Made by a program: the position numbers and the translations under genes. From Desertimonas sp963786985 (GTDB lineage Bacteria; Actinomycetota; Acidimicrobiia; Acidimicrobiales; Ilumatobacteraceae): 64,000 nucleotides of DNA. Under the pieces are notes generated by a model that was given only the letters and a program-made list of their open reading frames with translations, had not been told where the DNA came from and searched no databases. This document shows, piece by piece, positions 43,501-51,637 of the stretch (position 1 is the first letter of the stretch; each line of letters opens with the position of its first letter). The DNA is taken from assembly GCA_963786985.1 (NCBI GenBank), contig CAWBBL010000036.1:15154-79153 (forward strand). The letters are read 5' to 3'.

Positions 43501-43987
43501 ATGCCGTCGTCGCTGCTGGTCCTGGCCGTTGCGTCACCGGGTGCAACGAGCGACGACACCGGACGTCGTTGCCGCCGGACGTCGGGGTCGTCGAGCGGGT
43601 GATCGACGGTGACACGATCGACATCGAGATCGGTGGCCGCGACGAGCGGGTGCGACTGATCGGCATCGACACCCCCGAACTGCACACCGACACCGGCGTC
43701 GCCGAGTGCATGGCCGGCGAGGCGCGCGACTTCACCGTGTCCACCTGCCGGCCGGCACGGAGGTGCGACTCGAGCGCGACATCGTCGGCCGCGACGACTA
43801 TGGCCGGCTGCTGGCCTACGTGTTTCGTCGCGGCGACGACGTGCTGATCAACGAGCTGATCGTGGCCGCCGGCTATGCCCGTCCACTGACGATCGCCCCC
43901 AACGACGCCCATCGCCGGCGATTCGTCGACGCGGCGCACACTGCCGAAGCGTCCGCCCTCGGTCTCTGGCGGACGTGCGCCGGGTAA
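43501..43987 (+). pseudogene. Decayed thermonuclease (SNase-like) lipoprotein gene
   Basis: A staphylococcal-nuclease-type domain split over frames. One frame has VERVIDGDTIDIEIGG and VRLIGIDTPELHTDTG with the catalytic Arg, Asp and Glu; the next has RDDYGRLLAYVFRRG. The frame break near 43745 (a missing C) is -1. A second -1 break near 43530 separates an ATG start with MPSSLLVLAVA from VTGC, which together make a perfect lipobox. The original was therefore a secreted lipoprotein nuclease. Both breaks are deletions, unlike the +1 insertions of the gene before. The YdjC gene starts inside its end. Confidence 0.75.
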
Positions 43988-44853
43988 CGTCGCCGTCCGT
44001 GGCCGCCTCGATCGATCGCGACATCTCGCTCAACGAACGTCTCGGCTACTCACCCGAGGCCAAGCTGGTGATCCTCTCGTGCGACGACCTCGGGTCGTGC
44101 CACGCCGCCAACGTCGGGGTCTACGAGGCGATTCGGTCCGGCGCCGCGACGTGCACATCGCTGATGGTGCCCGCCCCCTGGGCCCGCCATGCCGCCGAGG
44201 AGTACCTCGAAGGCGACGACGTCGGCGTCCACCTCACGCTCAACGCCGAGCACACCCGCTACCGCTGGGGTCCGCTCACCCACGCCCCGTCGTTGCTGTC
44301 CGGCGATGGCGGTTTCCCCTCGACCGTCGACGACCTGTGGGAGCACGCCGATCCGGACGAGGTCCGCCGCGAGCTACGCACGCAGGTCGAGCGAGCGATC
44401 GCCTGGGGAATCGACGTCACGCACCTTGCGCCACACCTGACATCGATCACGCTGCGGCCCGAGTTCTTCGACATCTACCTGGAACTGGCCGTCGAGTTCC
44501 GGCTGCCGATCCGCCTGCCGTCGACCATCGCCGAGGAGCGCGCCGGGTTCCCGTTCCGGCGTCTCGCTGCCGAGGAGGGCGTCGTGTTCCCCGATCACTT
44601 CGACCACGACTGGCGCCCCGGCAGCCGGGCTCGCACGTTCGCCGCCCTCGACTCGCTGGACGCCGGAGTCACCGAGATCCACATCCAGCCGGCGATCGAC
44701 ACGCCAGAGGTGCGCGCCCTGACCGAGTACGCCGAGGCGTGGATCGACGACCTCGCCCTGGCGCTCGACCCGGCCCTCCCCGCCCGCGTCGACGAGGTCG
44801 GGGCGACGTTGATCGGTTTCCGCGAGCTCAGGGCGGCGATGCGAGGCGGCTGA
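43975..44853 (+). CDS. ChbG/YdjC-like carbohydrate deacetylase
   Basis: A 292-residue member of the YdjC/HpnK family. Metal-binding features are LVILSCDDLGSCHAAN (the Asp-Asp pair), GVHLTLNAEH (His) and VTHLAPHLTSI. The family deacetylates N-acetylated oligosaccharides such as chitobiose or a hopanoid head-group sugar. The GTG at 43975 overlaps the decayed nuclease gene. A GTG at 43999 is an equally good start. Confidence 0.85.
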   Translation: MRRVTSPSVAASIDRDISLNERLGYSPEAKLVILSCDDLGSCHAANVGVYEAIRSGAATCTSLMVPAPWARHAAEEYLEGDDVGVHLTLNAEHTRYRWGPLTHAPSLLSGDGGFPSTVDDLWEHADPDEVRRELRTQVERAIAWGIDVTHLAPHLTSITLRPEFFDIYLELAVEFRLPIRLPSTIAEERAGFPFRRLAAEEGVVFPDHFDHDWRPGSRARTFAALDSLDAGVTEIHIQPAIDTPEVRALTEYAEAWIDDLALALDPALPARVDEVGATLIGFRELRAAMRGG

Positions 44854-45079
44854 GCGCGGCCGCCACGTCGCCGGACCGCAACACGTCGAAGAACGCCCCC
44901 GTCGAGCCGCTCGTCTTCAGCTTGCCCCGCATGTACGCCACGGTCGGCTCGAACGAGGGGTCGCGGACCTCGTCGAGGGGCACGGTGACGACGACATCGG
45001 CGTCGTCGGGTCCGTCGACGATCTCGTTCGACTTGGCGATGATCACTCGGTACTGCACGGTTGGCACGGCAGCGCTCAC
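44828..45079 (-). CDS. Small SCP2-like (sterol carrier) protein
   Basis: An 83-residue protein. DADVVVTVPLDEVRDPSFEPTVAYMRGKLKTSGSTGAFFDVL resembles the C-terminal half of SCP2 sterol-binding domains, where AYMxGKLKxxG is typical. Its GTG start overlaps the Mca gene stop as GTGA, so they are co-translated. It may bind a lipid or CoA ester, but it is short for a full SCP2 fold. Its end overlaps the end of the convergent YdjC gene by 26 bp. Confidence 0.75.
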   Translation of the reverse strand: MSAAVPTVQYRVIIAKSNEIVDGPDDADVVVTVPLDEVRDPSFEPTVAYMRGKLKTSGSTGAFFDVLRSGDVAAALSRLASPP

Positions 45080-45993
45080 TTCCGTTGACTGCCGACCGAG
45101 TCGCGGACGCCGGCGAACAGGTCGGTCTCCGTACGATGCGCAGGAATCGGGCCGACGAGGGAGCGGGCCAACACCCATTCCTCCCACGGCCAGACCTCGT
45201 TCAACTCCTCGTCGTCGAGGCCGAACCACCATGCCTCGGCCGGGTCGATCTGTGTGGCGTGGGCCCGCAACGCGCCACTGCGCGCCCACTGGTAGTCGGC
45301 GATGTCGATCCGCGTCGTGATTCGTTCGTCCGTGTTCGGTCGGTCGAACCACGCCTCTTCGAACGGCGACGAGCCGCGCTTGGTGATCAGCGCCTGGTGC
45401 ACGGCGAGCAAGCGCTCGAACGACCAGGTGGCGTAATACAGCTTGGACGGCTGGAACGGCGCGCCGAGGTCGGGGTACCAGTCAGGATCTCCGGCCCGGT
45501 CGAAGGCGAGCACCGAGATGTCGTGGACGCGCAGGTGATCCGGATGCGGATAGCCGCGCTGATCGTCGCTGTAGGTGAGCACGACCTGCGGGCGCGCCGC
45601 GCGGATGACGGCAACGAGGCGCCCCGTCGCCTCGTCGATGTCGGCCTGATGAAACGACTCGGGATTCTCGTTGCTCGGGGTTTCCGGCATGCCCGAATCG
45701 CGGTAGCCGAGCATCGCGATCTCGTCGAACCCGATGAGGGCGGCGGAAGCGGCCAACTCGAGAGGGCGCAGCTCGGCGAGGAGGGCCTTCTCGGCGTCCG
45801 GGGTCAGGCCGTGAAACGGGCCACCTGGCTCGCGCAGCGACGGGTTCTGGAGGTCGCCCTCCTCCCCACCGGTGCAGCACACGAGCACCGTGTGGACCCC
45901 TTCGGCGTGGTACCTGGCGACCGTCGCGGCACCCTTGGACGCCTCGTCGTCGGGGTGGGCATGGACGCTGAGCAGGGCGAGCCGGTCCTCCAC
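45076..45993 (-). CDS. mca: Mycothiol S-conjugate amidase
   Basis: A 305-residue zinc amidase of the PIG-L/LmbE family that cuts mycothiol conjugates to release mercapturic acids. The zinc motif AHPDDEASKGAAT is at residues 12-24, the second His is in GYPHPDHLRVHD, and the Mca-type CCTGGEEGDLQNP follows the first. Length matches Mca rather than the shorter MshB. It indicates that the organism uses mycothiol, a trait of actinobacteria. It starts with GTG and is followed by a coupled SCP2-like gene. Confidence 0.92.
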   Translation of the reverse strand: MEDRLALLSVHAHPDDEASKGAATVARYHAEGVHTVLVCCTGGEEGDLQNPSLREPGGPFHGLTPDAEKALLAELRPLELAASAALIGFDEIAMLGYRDSGMPETPSNENPESFHQADIDEATGRLVAVIRAARPQVVLTYSDDQRGYPHPDHLRVHDISVLAFDRAGDPDWYPDLGAPFQPSKLYYATWSFERLLAVHQALITKRGSSPFEEAWFDRPNTDERITTRIDIADYQWARSGALRAHATQIDPAEAWWFGLDDEELNEVWPWEEWVLARSLVGPIPAHRTETDLFAGVRDSVGSQRK

Positions 45994-46058
45994 GCCGGCC
46001 AGGCTAGCGACGAGCCCGCCGGTCGGATGGGTGACATCCGGCCCTACGCTCTGGCGCC

Positions 46059-46823
46059 ATGCGACGACGTCGAGTTGTGGTCGCGGCGGTCGCCGCGGCG
46101 GTCTCCGTGCTGATCAACGCCTGCGACACCAACGACGGACGTGAGATGCAGGCGCCCGACTCGATCGCCCGCTTCCGATTGGAGAACACGACGACGTCGA
46201 CATCGACCACGGTGGCTCCGCCGCCGACCGAGTTCATTGCGGCGACGTCGTCGACGTCGAGTAGTTCGTTGTCGCCGAGCTCGACGTCGTCGACCAGCTC
46301 GACAGTTGCCCCGACATCGACCGGCGTGGTCGTGGCACCCGCCGAGTCGGCGGCGGCGACGGCCGCCGGGGCGGGCGCCGAGCTGCAGTTCGCCGGGCCG
46401 TGGGAGGACGCCGCGACGATCCCCGTCGAGTTCACGTGCGACGGCGAAGAGGCGGTGCCGCTGATCACGTGGGCGGCGCCGCCCGATGGCACCGCCGAGC
46501 TGGCGGTTTCGGTCGTCGACCGCGATGCCGACGGCTTCGTTCACTGGCTCGTGGTCGGCCTACCGCCCGAGGCCGGGTCAGTCGGCGGTGGCGAACCACT
46601 TGTCACCGGGGCCACCGAGGGGGTCAACTCCTTCGGCGACCCCGGCTGGGCCGGCCCGTGCCCGCCGCCCGGTGACGGGCCGCACACCTACCAGTTCACG
46701 TTGCACGTCCTCGACCAGGCGACGGAGCTCCCCGCCGAATCGCCGACCGGCGACCTGCTCGCCGCCGTCGACGCGGCGACAGCGAGCAGTGCCACGTTCA
46801 CCGGCACGTACGAGCGCGCCTGA
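46059..46823 (+). CDS. Lipoprotein with PEBP (YbhB/YbcL, Raf-inhibitor-like) domain
   Basis: A 254-residue exported lipoprotein. The signal MRRRRVVVAAVAAAVSVLINAC ends in lipobox INAC. A Ser/Thr-rich linker of about 75 residues follows, then the PEBP domain with the ligand-site motifs TWAAPPDGTAELAVSVVDRDA and GPCPPPGDGPHTYQFTLHVLD. Bacterial PEBP proteins bind phosphorylated or anionic small molecules, but their roles are unclear. It is followed 5 bp later by the rhomboid gene, so probably co-transcribed. Confidence 0.87.
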   Translation: MRRRRVVVAAVAAAVSVLINACDTNDGREMQAPDSIARFRLENTTTSTSTTVAPPPTEFIAATSSTSSSSLSPSSTSSTSSTVAPTSTGVVVAPAESAAATAAGAGAELQFAGPWEDAATIPVEFTCDGEEAVPLITWAAPPDGTAELAVSVVDRDADGFVHWLVVGLPPEAGSVGGGEPLVTGATEGVNSFGDPGWAGPCPPPGDGPHTYQFTLHVLDQATELPAESPTGDLLAAVDAATASSATFTGTYERA

Positions 46824-46828
46824 CGGCA

Positions 46829-47737
46829 ATGTCGCTCCCCCCGCCGTCAGGACTTCCGCAGCCGCCTCCCGTCGAACGCACCGTCTGCTATCGCCATCCC
46901 GATCGCGAGGCGGGACGGCGCTGCACGCGGTGTGGCCGGCCGGCATGCGGTGAATGCCTGGTGCGCGCCGACATCGGCAGTCAGTGCGTCGAGTGTGCCA
47001 AGCGAGGTCGTCCGCCAACCGCCACGCGAGCGCGCGACTGGAGCGCCCGCCAGCCGATCCTCGTCACCTATGCGTTGATGGCCATCAACGCTGCCGTGTT
47101 CGTGTGGATGGTCGTCAAGAACCCCGAGAACCTGAATCCTGGCGGCTCGATCACTCCGGAAGCTGCTGACCTGGCGCTGGCGGAGCGGGTGATCGTTCGG
47201 ACGACCTCCGGCACGCTCGAGTACATCGACGTCACCGATCAGTGGTACCGGCTGATCACGTCGGGATTCCTCCACTACGGGGTGATCCACCTCGCCTTCA
47301 ACATGTTCTTGTTGTTCCAACTCGGTCAGATGCTCGAACCGGCCCTCGGACGCGTGCGTTTCGCGTTGCTGTACCTCGCGTCGTTGCTGGGTGGAGCGGC
47401 CGGCGCGCTGGTGCTGCAACCCAATGGTCTGCACGGTGGAGCGTCGGGCGCCGTGTTCGGACTTCTGGGTGCCGCGGCGGTGATCATGTACCGACGAGGC
47501 GTCAACCCGCTCTCGACGGGGGTCGGCTCGCTGATCGTGCTCAACCTGCTGATCACGTTCACGATCGGCGGCATCTCCATCGGTGGCCACCTCGGTGGGC
47601 TCGTGGCTGGCGCCGCCGCGGGATCGCTGATGGCCTCGTCCCCCCGCAGTCGGCAGCCGCAGTGGGTCACCTACCTCGCTCCGGTCGCCGTGTCGGCCGT
47701 CGCCGTCCTCGTAGCTGTGGTGGTGACGCAGCCCTGA
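46829..47737 (+). CDS. Rhomboid-family intramembrane serine protease with B-box-like zinc finger
   Basis: A 302-residue membrane protein. The N-terminal 65 residues contain a Cys/His-rich zinc-finger-like segment (CYRHPDREAGRRCTRCGRPAC and CVECAKRG). Six to seven helices follow, with the HLAFN loop, the catalytic Ser in HGGASGAVFG and the catalytic His in GGHLGGLVAG. It cleaves membrane proteins within the bilayer. Such a B-box plus rhomboid layout is common in actinobacteria. Confidence 0.9.
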   Translation: MSLPPPSGLPQPPPVERTVCYRHPDREAGRRCTRCGRPACGECLVRADIGSQCVECAKRGRPPTATRARDWSARQPILVTYALMAINAAVFVWMVVKNPENLNPGGSITPEAADLALAERVIVRTTSGTLEYIDVTDQWYRLITSGFLHYGVIHLAFNMFLLFQLGQMLEPALGRVRFALLYLASLLGGAAGALVLQPNGLHGGASGAVFGLLGAAAVIMYRRGVNPLSTGVGSLIVLNLLITFTIGGISIGGHLGGLVAGAAAGSLMASSPRSRQPQWVTYLAPVAVSAVAVLVAVVVTQP

Positions 47738-47807
47738 ATCGCCCCCCGTGCGCTGACCGAGCCACGTGAGCCCCACCACCCTGACACCCCTTGTTCATGA
47801 TGGTGGC

Positions 47808-48005
47808 ATGAACACTTCACGACTCACCGACCAACTGAGCCTGTTTCCCCCAGCCGACAGCATTCCCGAGCGATTCCGCCTCGACGAGGCCACTCGGCGC
47901 CGCGGCCTGCGTCACGTCGCCCGCCTCCGTGCCCAGCTGGAGGCCCGCTATCCATCCAAGCCGGCGGCCCGGTCCCCGGTTCGACCGACGCGCCGTGCCG
48001 CCTGA
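47808..48005 (+). CDS. Small hypothetical basic protein
   Basis: A 65-residue protein beginning MNTSRLTDQLSLFPPADS, with a basic Arg-rich middle (ATRRRGLRHVARLRAQLEARY). The frame is open to 47766 and the ATG at 47808 is chosen for the following hydrophilic start. No family is recognised. It may be DNA-binding by charge alone, which is weak evidence. Confidence 0.55.
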   Translation: MNTSRLTDQLSLFPPADSIPERFRLDEATRRRGLRHVARLRAQLEARYPSKPAARSPVRPTRRAA

Positions 48006-48031
48006 ACGCCCGCCAACGTCGGAGCGGTCGG

Positions 48032-48325
48032 TCAGCGGCCCTGGAGCTTGGCGATCACGGCGGCGTCCTCCGATGACCGGAGCGGGCCGTACGGTGCGCT
48101 GTAGACGCCCTTGCGTCCACCGGGCTCGCTGAGGGCAAACAGGATGACCTCGTCATCGGGGTCGGATTGGCCCTCGAAGCGCATCGTGCGGTCGATCGTC
48201 ACCGATGCCGGGTCGGCGTCGAGACCGCTCTCGCTGCACCGCAGCAGTCCGTCGCTGGTGGCAAACCAATTCCCGGTGTAGCCCTCGGCCTGCCACGCGG
48301 CAATGACCTCTGACAGCGTGGCCAT
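48032..48325 (-). CDS. Conserved small protein (phosphoribosylpyrophosphate-synthetase-like annotation)
   Basis: A 97-residue protein starting MATLSEVIAAWQAEGYTG. The segment RFEGQSDPDDEVILFALSEPGG matches a small family found in many bacteria, often misannotated as phosphoribosylpyrophosphate synthetase; the real function is unknown. A GTG five codons upstream (48340) is possible. It sits between the small basic protein and the LLM gene. Confidence 0.72.
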   Translation of the reverse strand: MATLSEVIAAWQAEGYTGNWFATSDGLLRCSESGLDADPASVTIDRTMRFEGQSDPDDEVILFALSEPGGRKGVYSAPYGPLRSSEDAAVIAKLQGR

Positions 48326-48358
48326 CGGGTCACCGTCCACGTCGGCGACCCTACCTCG

Positions 48359-49354
48359 TCACGGTGTCGCCGGCGCGAGGACTCTGGCCGCGTCCCAGAA
48401 CGAGACGTCGGGATCGAGTGGGAGGATCGCCAGCGACGACGTGGTCACGCCGTTGTCGAAGTACTCCTTGATCCGACCACGGCACGACTCCACGGAACCG
48501 TGGACGACGAGCTCGTCGACGATCGAGTCGGGAATCGCCGCCAGCGCGCCGTGTCGGTCGCCGGCCGCCCAGGCGTCCCACATCGGTTGGAGTGCTTCGC
48601 CGCGCCCCAGCCACCGGTGGAACTCGGCGTAGACGGGCACGTTGAGGTACATGGCGATGGCGAAGCGGGCACCGGCGCGGACGACGTCGGTGTTCTCACT
48701 CGGGCACACGAAGATGCGCGCGACGATCTCTCGATGGGCGCCGGCACTGGCGTCGTCGACGATGCCGACGACACGCCGAACGTCCTGCGGCGCCAGCCAG
48801 TTGATGATCGCTCCGTCGGCCTCGCGCCCAGCGAGCCGCAGCATGCCCTCGCGCAGCGCCGCGACGAGAATCGGCGGCGCGTGCTCGGGGCGAACACCGA
48901 GGCGGAACCCGCGGACCTCGAACGTGTCGTACGTCGTCGACACCTTCTCGCCCGAGAATGCGTCGCGGAGGAAACGGACGACGTCGCGGACCTTCTTGTA
49001 CGGCTCGACGAACGGAACACCGTTCCACCGCTCGACGATGACGTTGCTCGACGAGCCGATGCCGACGGCGAACCGCCCGGGCGCGGCGTCGGCCAGCGAG
49101 GCGACGCATTGGGCGAGACAAGCCGGGGCCCGGGTGTACGCCGGCACGATCGCCGTGCCGAGGCGCAGCCGTGGCTCCCATGCCGCGGCGAGGGCCAGCG
49201 GCGTGAACGCGTCGGCACTGTCCGCCTCGGCCGACCACACGTCGGTGTAGCCGAGGTCGGCGAGTTCGGCGAGACCGTCGCGATGAGTGTGCAGCGGACC
49301 GGGCAGCGGAACGGTCATCCCCGGACGCGCCGACGGTGGGAGGCTCGAGGTCAT
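48359..49354 (-). CDS. LLM-class F420-dependent oxidoreductase
   Basis: A 331-residue luciferase-like TIM-barrel protein with LADLGYTDVWSAEADSADAFTPLALAA, LRLGTAIVPAYTRAP, FAVGIGSSSNVIVERWNG and PILVAALREGMLRLAG, in the order of the mycobacterial MSMEG-type F420 oxidoreductases. The substrate is unknown. It is divergent from a CoA-ligase gene, 47 bp between starts, which suggests shared control in a lipid-like pathway. Confidence 0.9.
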   Translation of the reverse strand: MTSSLPPSARPGMTVPLPGPLHTHRDGLAELADLGYTDVWSAEADSADAFTPLALAAAWEPRLRLGTAIVPAYTRAPACLAQCVASLADAAPGRFAVGIGSSSNVIVERWNGVPFVEPYKKVRDVVRFLRDAFSGEKVSTTYDTFEVRGFRLGVRPEHAPPILVAALREGMLRLAGREADGAIINWLAPQDVRRVVGIVDDASAGAHREIVARIFVCPSENTDVVRAGARFAIAMYLNVPVYAEFHRWLGRGEALQPMWDAWAAGDRHGALAAIPDSIVDELVVHGSVESCRGRIKEYFDNGVTTSSLAILPLDPDVSFWDAARVLAPATP

Positions 49355-49401
49355 GTTCGGTGTCTAGTCGATCGAGTCGCGGCCACTACCGTTCGGCCTC
49401 G

Positions 49402-50937
49402 ATGCATGTCGCGCTGACGGTCAACGACTTCTTGAACCGGGCCGAGCTGCTGTACCCCGGGCGGGTCGGCATCATCGACGAACCGGACCAACCAGCGCCG
49501 TCGTGGGGGTCCCTCACGTACGCCGAGGTCGCCGACCGGGCCAGGGCGCTGGCCGCCGGACTCGACGCCTTGGGCATCGCGACCGGCGAACGGGTGGCGA
49601 TCGTCAGTCACAACTCGGCGCGCCTGATCACGGCGCTGTTCGGGGTCTCGGGCTCCGGCCGGATTCTCGTTCCGATCAATTTCCGGCTCGTCGCCCAGGA
49701 GATCGCCTACATCGTCGAGCACAGCGGGGCCAGGATCCTGCTCGTCGACCCCGAGCTCGACGAAGCGCTGTCCGACGTGACGTGCGAACGGCGATTGGTG
49801 ATCGGGGACGAGTCCGACGACACCCTCTTCCGGCGGGGCGTCGAGCCCCGACCGTGGGATGCCGACGAGTCGGCGACGGCGACGATCAACTACACCTCGG
49901 GCACGACGGCGCGTCCCAAGGGGGTGCAGCTCACCCATCGCAACGTGTGGATCAATGCCACGACGTTCGGCTGGCACATGGGCGTCGACGACCGCGACGT
50001 GTACCTGCACACTCTCCCCCAGTTCCACTGCAACGGGTGGGGGATGCTCTACGCCGTCACCGGGATGGGTGCCGGGCACGTGGTGCTGCGCAAGGTCGAC
50101 GGCGCAGAGATCCTGCGACGCGTCGAGCAGCACGGCGTGACGTTGATGTGTGGCGCGCCGGCGGTGCTCAACATGGTTCTCGACGCGGCGAGCACCTGGG
50201 ACGGCCCGATCCCCGGAAGCGGCCGGACGCGCATCGTCGTCGCCGGAGCGCCGCCGCCGACACGCACGATCGAGCGCACCGAGACGGAGCTGGGCTGGGA
50301 GTTCGCGCAGATCTACGGACTCACCGAGACGTCCCCGCTGCTCACGATCAATCGACGTCGCGCCGAGTTCGACGATCTGTCGCCGGCCGAGCGAGCCGGA
50401 CGGCTCGGACGCGCCGGTGGTCCGGCGATCGGGTGCACGATGGCCGTCGACGAGCACGGCGAGGTGCTCGCTCGCAGCAATGTCGTCATGGAGGGCTACT
50501 GGAACCAACCAGCGGCGACCGCCGAGGCGATCGTCGACGGTTGGTTCCGCACTGGCGATGGCGGATCGATCGACGAGCACAACTACGTCGTGATCTCCGA
50601 TCGCAAGAAGGACGTGATCATCTCGGGTGGTGAGAACGTGTCGTCGATCGAAGTGGAGGATGCCATCTTCCAGCACCCCGACGTGGCCGAGGTCGCCGTC
50701 ATCGGCATCCCGGACGAGAAGTGGGGTGAGCTGGTGACGGCCCTCGTCGTCACGGTGCCCGACAGCAAGCTGTCGGCCGACGACGTGATCGCCTGGACGA
50801 AGCAGAGACTCGCCGGCTACAAGTGCCCGAAACGTGTCGAGTTCCGCAGCGAGTTGGCCCGCACGGCGACCGGCAAGCTGCAGAAGTACAAGCTTCGCGA
50901 GCCGTTCTGGTCAGGCCACGACCGCCAGGTCCACTGA
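49402..50937 (+). CDS. AMP-forming acyl-CoA synthetase
   Basis: A 511-residue ligase of fatty or aromatic acids to CoA. The P-loop is INYTSGTTARPKGVQLTH, the adenylate motif YGLTETSPLLTINR, the hinge ISDRKKDVIISGGENVSSIEVE and the catalytic Lys in TATGKLQKYKL. The C-terminus resembles that of the broken CoA-ligase remnant at 19619-19999. Full length and intact. The ATG at 49402 follows the divergent spacer; it converges on the HdeD gene across a hairpin. Confidence 0.92.
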   Translation: MHVALTVNDFLNRAELLYPGRVGIIDEPDQPAPSWGSLTYAEVADRARALAAGLDALGIATGERVAIVSHNSARLITALFGVSGSGRILVPINFRLVAQEIAYIVEHSGARILLVDPELDEALSDVTCERRLVIGDESDDTLFRRGVEPRPWDADESATATINYTSGTTARPKGVQLTHRNVWINATTFGWHMGVDDRDVYLHTLPQFHCNGWGMLYAVTGMGAGHVVLRKVDGAEILRRVEQHGVTLMCGAPAVLNMVLDAASTWDGPIPGSGRTRIVVAGAPPPTRTIERTETELGWEFAQIYGLTETSPLLTINRRRAEFDDLSPAERAGRLGRAGGPAIGCTMAVDEHGEVLARSNVVMEGYWNQPAATAEAIVDGWFRTGDGGSIDEHNYVVISDRKKDVIISGGENVSSIEVEDAIFQHPDVAEVAVIGIPDEKWGELVTALVVTVPDSKLSADDVIAWTKQRLAGYKCPKRVEFRSELARTATGKLQKYKLREPFWSGHDRQVH

Positions 50938-50975
50938 CCCCACGTCCCCGCGGATCGCCGCCCGCCGAGTCTGGG

Positions 50976-51009
50976 GCCAATTGTGAGCAAGAAGTTGCTC
51001 ACAATTGGC
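50976..51009. terminator. Terminator-like hairpin between convergent genes
   Basis: Perfect inverted repeat with 15-bp arms (GCCAATTGTGAGCAA at 50976-50990 and its complement at 50995-51009) and a GAAG loop. It lies between the CoA-ligase and HdeD genes, which face each other. The half-site contains lac-operator-like AATTGTGAGC, which I regard as chance. Confidence 0.65.
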
Positions 51010-51030
51010 GTGAGACTTCGGACGGCCGAA

Positions 51031-51606
51031 CTACGTCGGAACCCTCGGCGCGGTCATCGAGTGGAGGTCGCGGAGACCGAGGCCGAAGGCGACGGTGGCG
51101 CAACCCCGCAGGAACAATCGGATCCCGAGGAGGATGGCCAACACGACCACCGTCGCCTCCGGCCACACCAGGGCGAGCACTCCGACGACGATGCTCAAGA
51201 GGCCGTCGAGCCACCACAGTCCCCAACGCGGCAGCTCACGGCGATAGCGGAACGCGAACATCACTTCGCTGATCCCGCCGAAGAGCAGCCCGACCCCGAC
51301 GACGACAGCCAATGCCCACAGCGTGACGTCCGGCCACAGCAGGGCGGCGATCGCCGTGACCATCCAGATCGCGGCGAGCACGTACGACGGCCAGCGCACC
51401 TCGTGCCGTTCGGCCTGCATGAGCTCGTCGACTGCGGCGAACGTCAACCCGATGGCGACGAGGACCACCAGCGTGCCCACCGCGGCGAACGGATTGAACA
51501 GCAGCACGACCCCGACGGCGGCGATCGCCACCCCGACGGCGACGACGGCCCACCAGCGACGCAGCAGTGGCGTGACCCACGTCTCCGAAAACCCGACGAC
51601 CTCCAT
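51031..51606 (-). CDS. HdeD-family (DUF308) membrane protein
   Basis: A 191-residue protein with six membrane helices arranged as three hairpins (WWAVVAVGVAIAAVGVVLLFNPF, SYVLAAIWMVTAIAALLWP, WLDGLLSIVVGVLALVWPEA), as in HdeD. HdeD contributes to acid resistance in Escherichia coli, but actinobacterial copies have unknown roles. The ATG at 51606 is chosen over the upstream in-frame start at 51744, which is a shadow of the next gene. Confidence 0.88.
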   Translation of the reverse strand: MEVVGFSETWVTPLLRRWWAVVAVGVAIAAVGVVLLFNPFAAVGTLVVLVAIGLTFAAVDELMQAERHEVRWPSYVLAAIWMVTAIAALLWPDVTLWALAVVVGVGLLFGGISEVMFAFRYRRELPRWGLWWLDGLLSIVVGVLALVWPEATVVVLAILLGIRLFLRGCATVAFGLGLRDLHSMTAPRVPT

Positions 51607-51637
51607 GCAGCAACCTCCCCCTGGCCCCGCCAGTCTT

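Noticed and set aside
50976..51009. A lac-operator-like site (AATTGTGAGC and its complement)
   Set aside because: The half-sites match by chance within a terminator-like hairpin between two convergent genes. No promoter is there, and spacing differs from a real lac operator.
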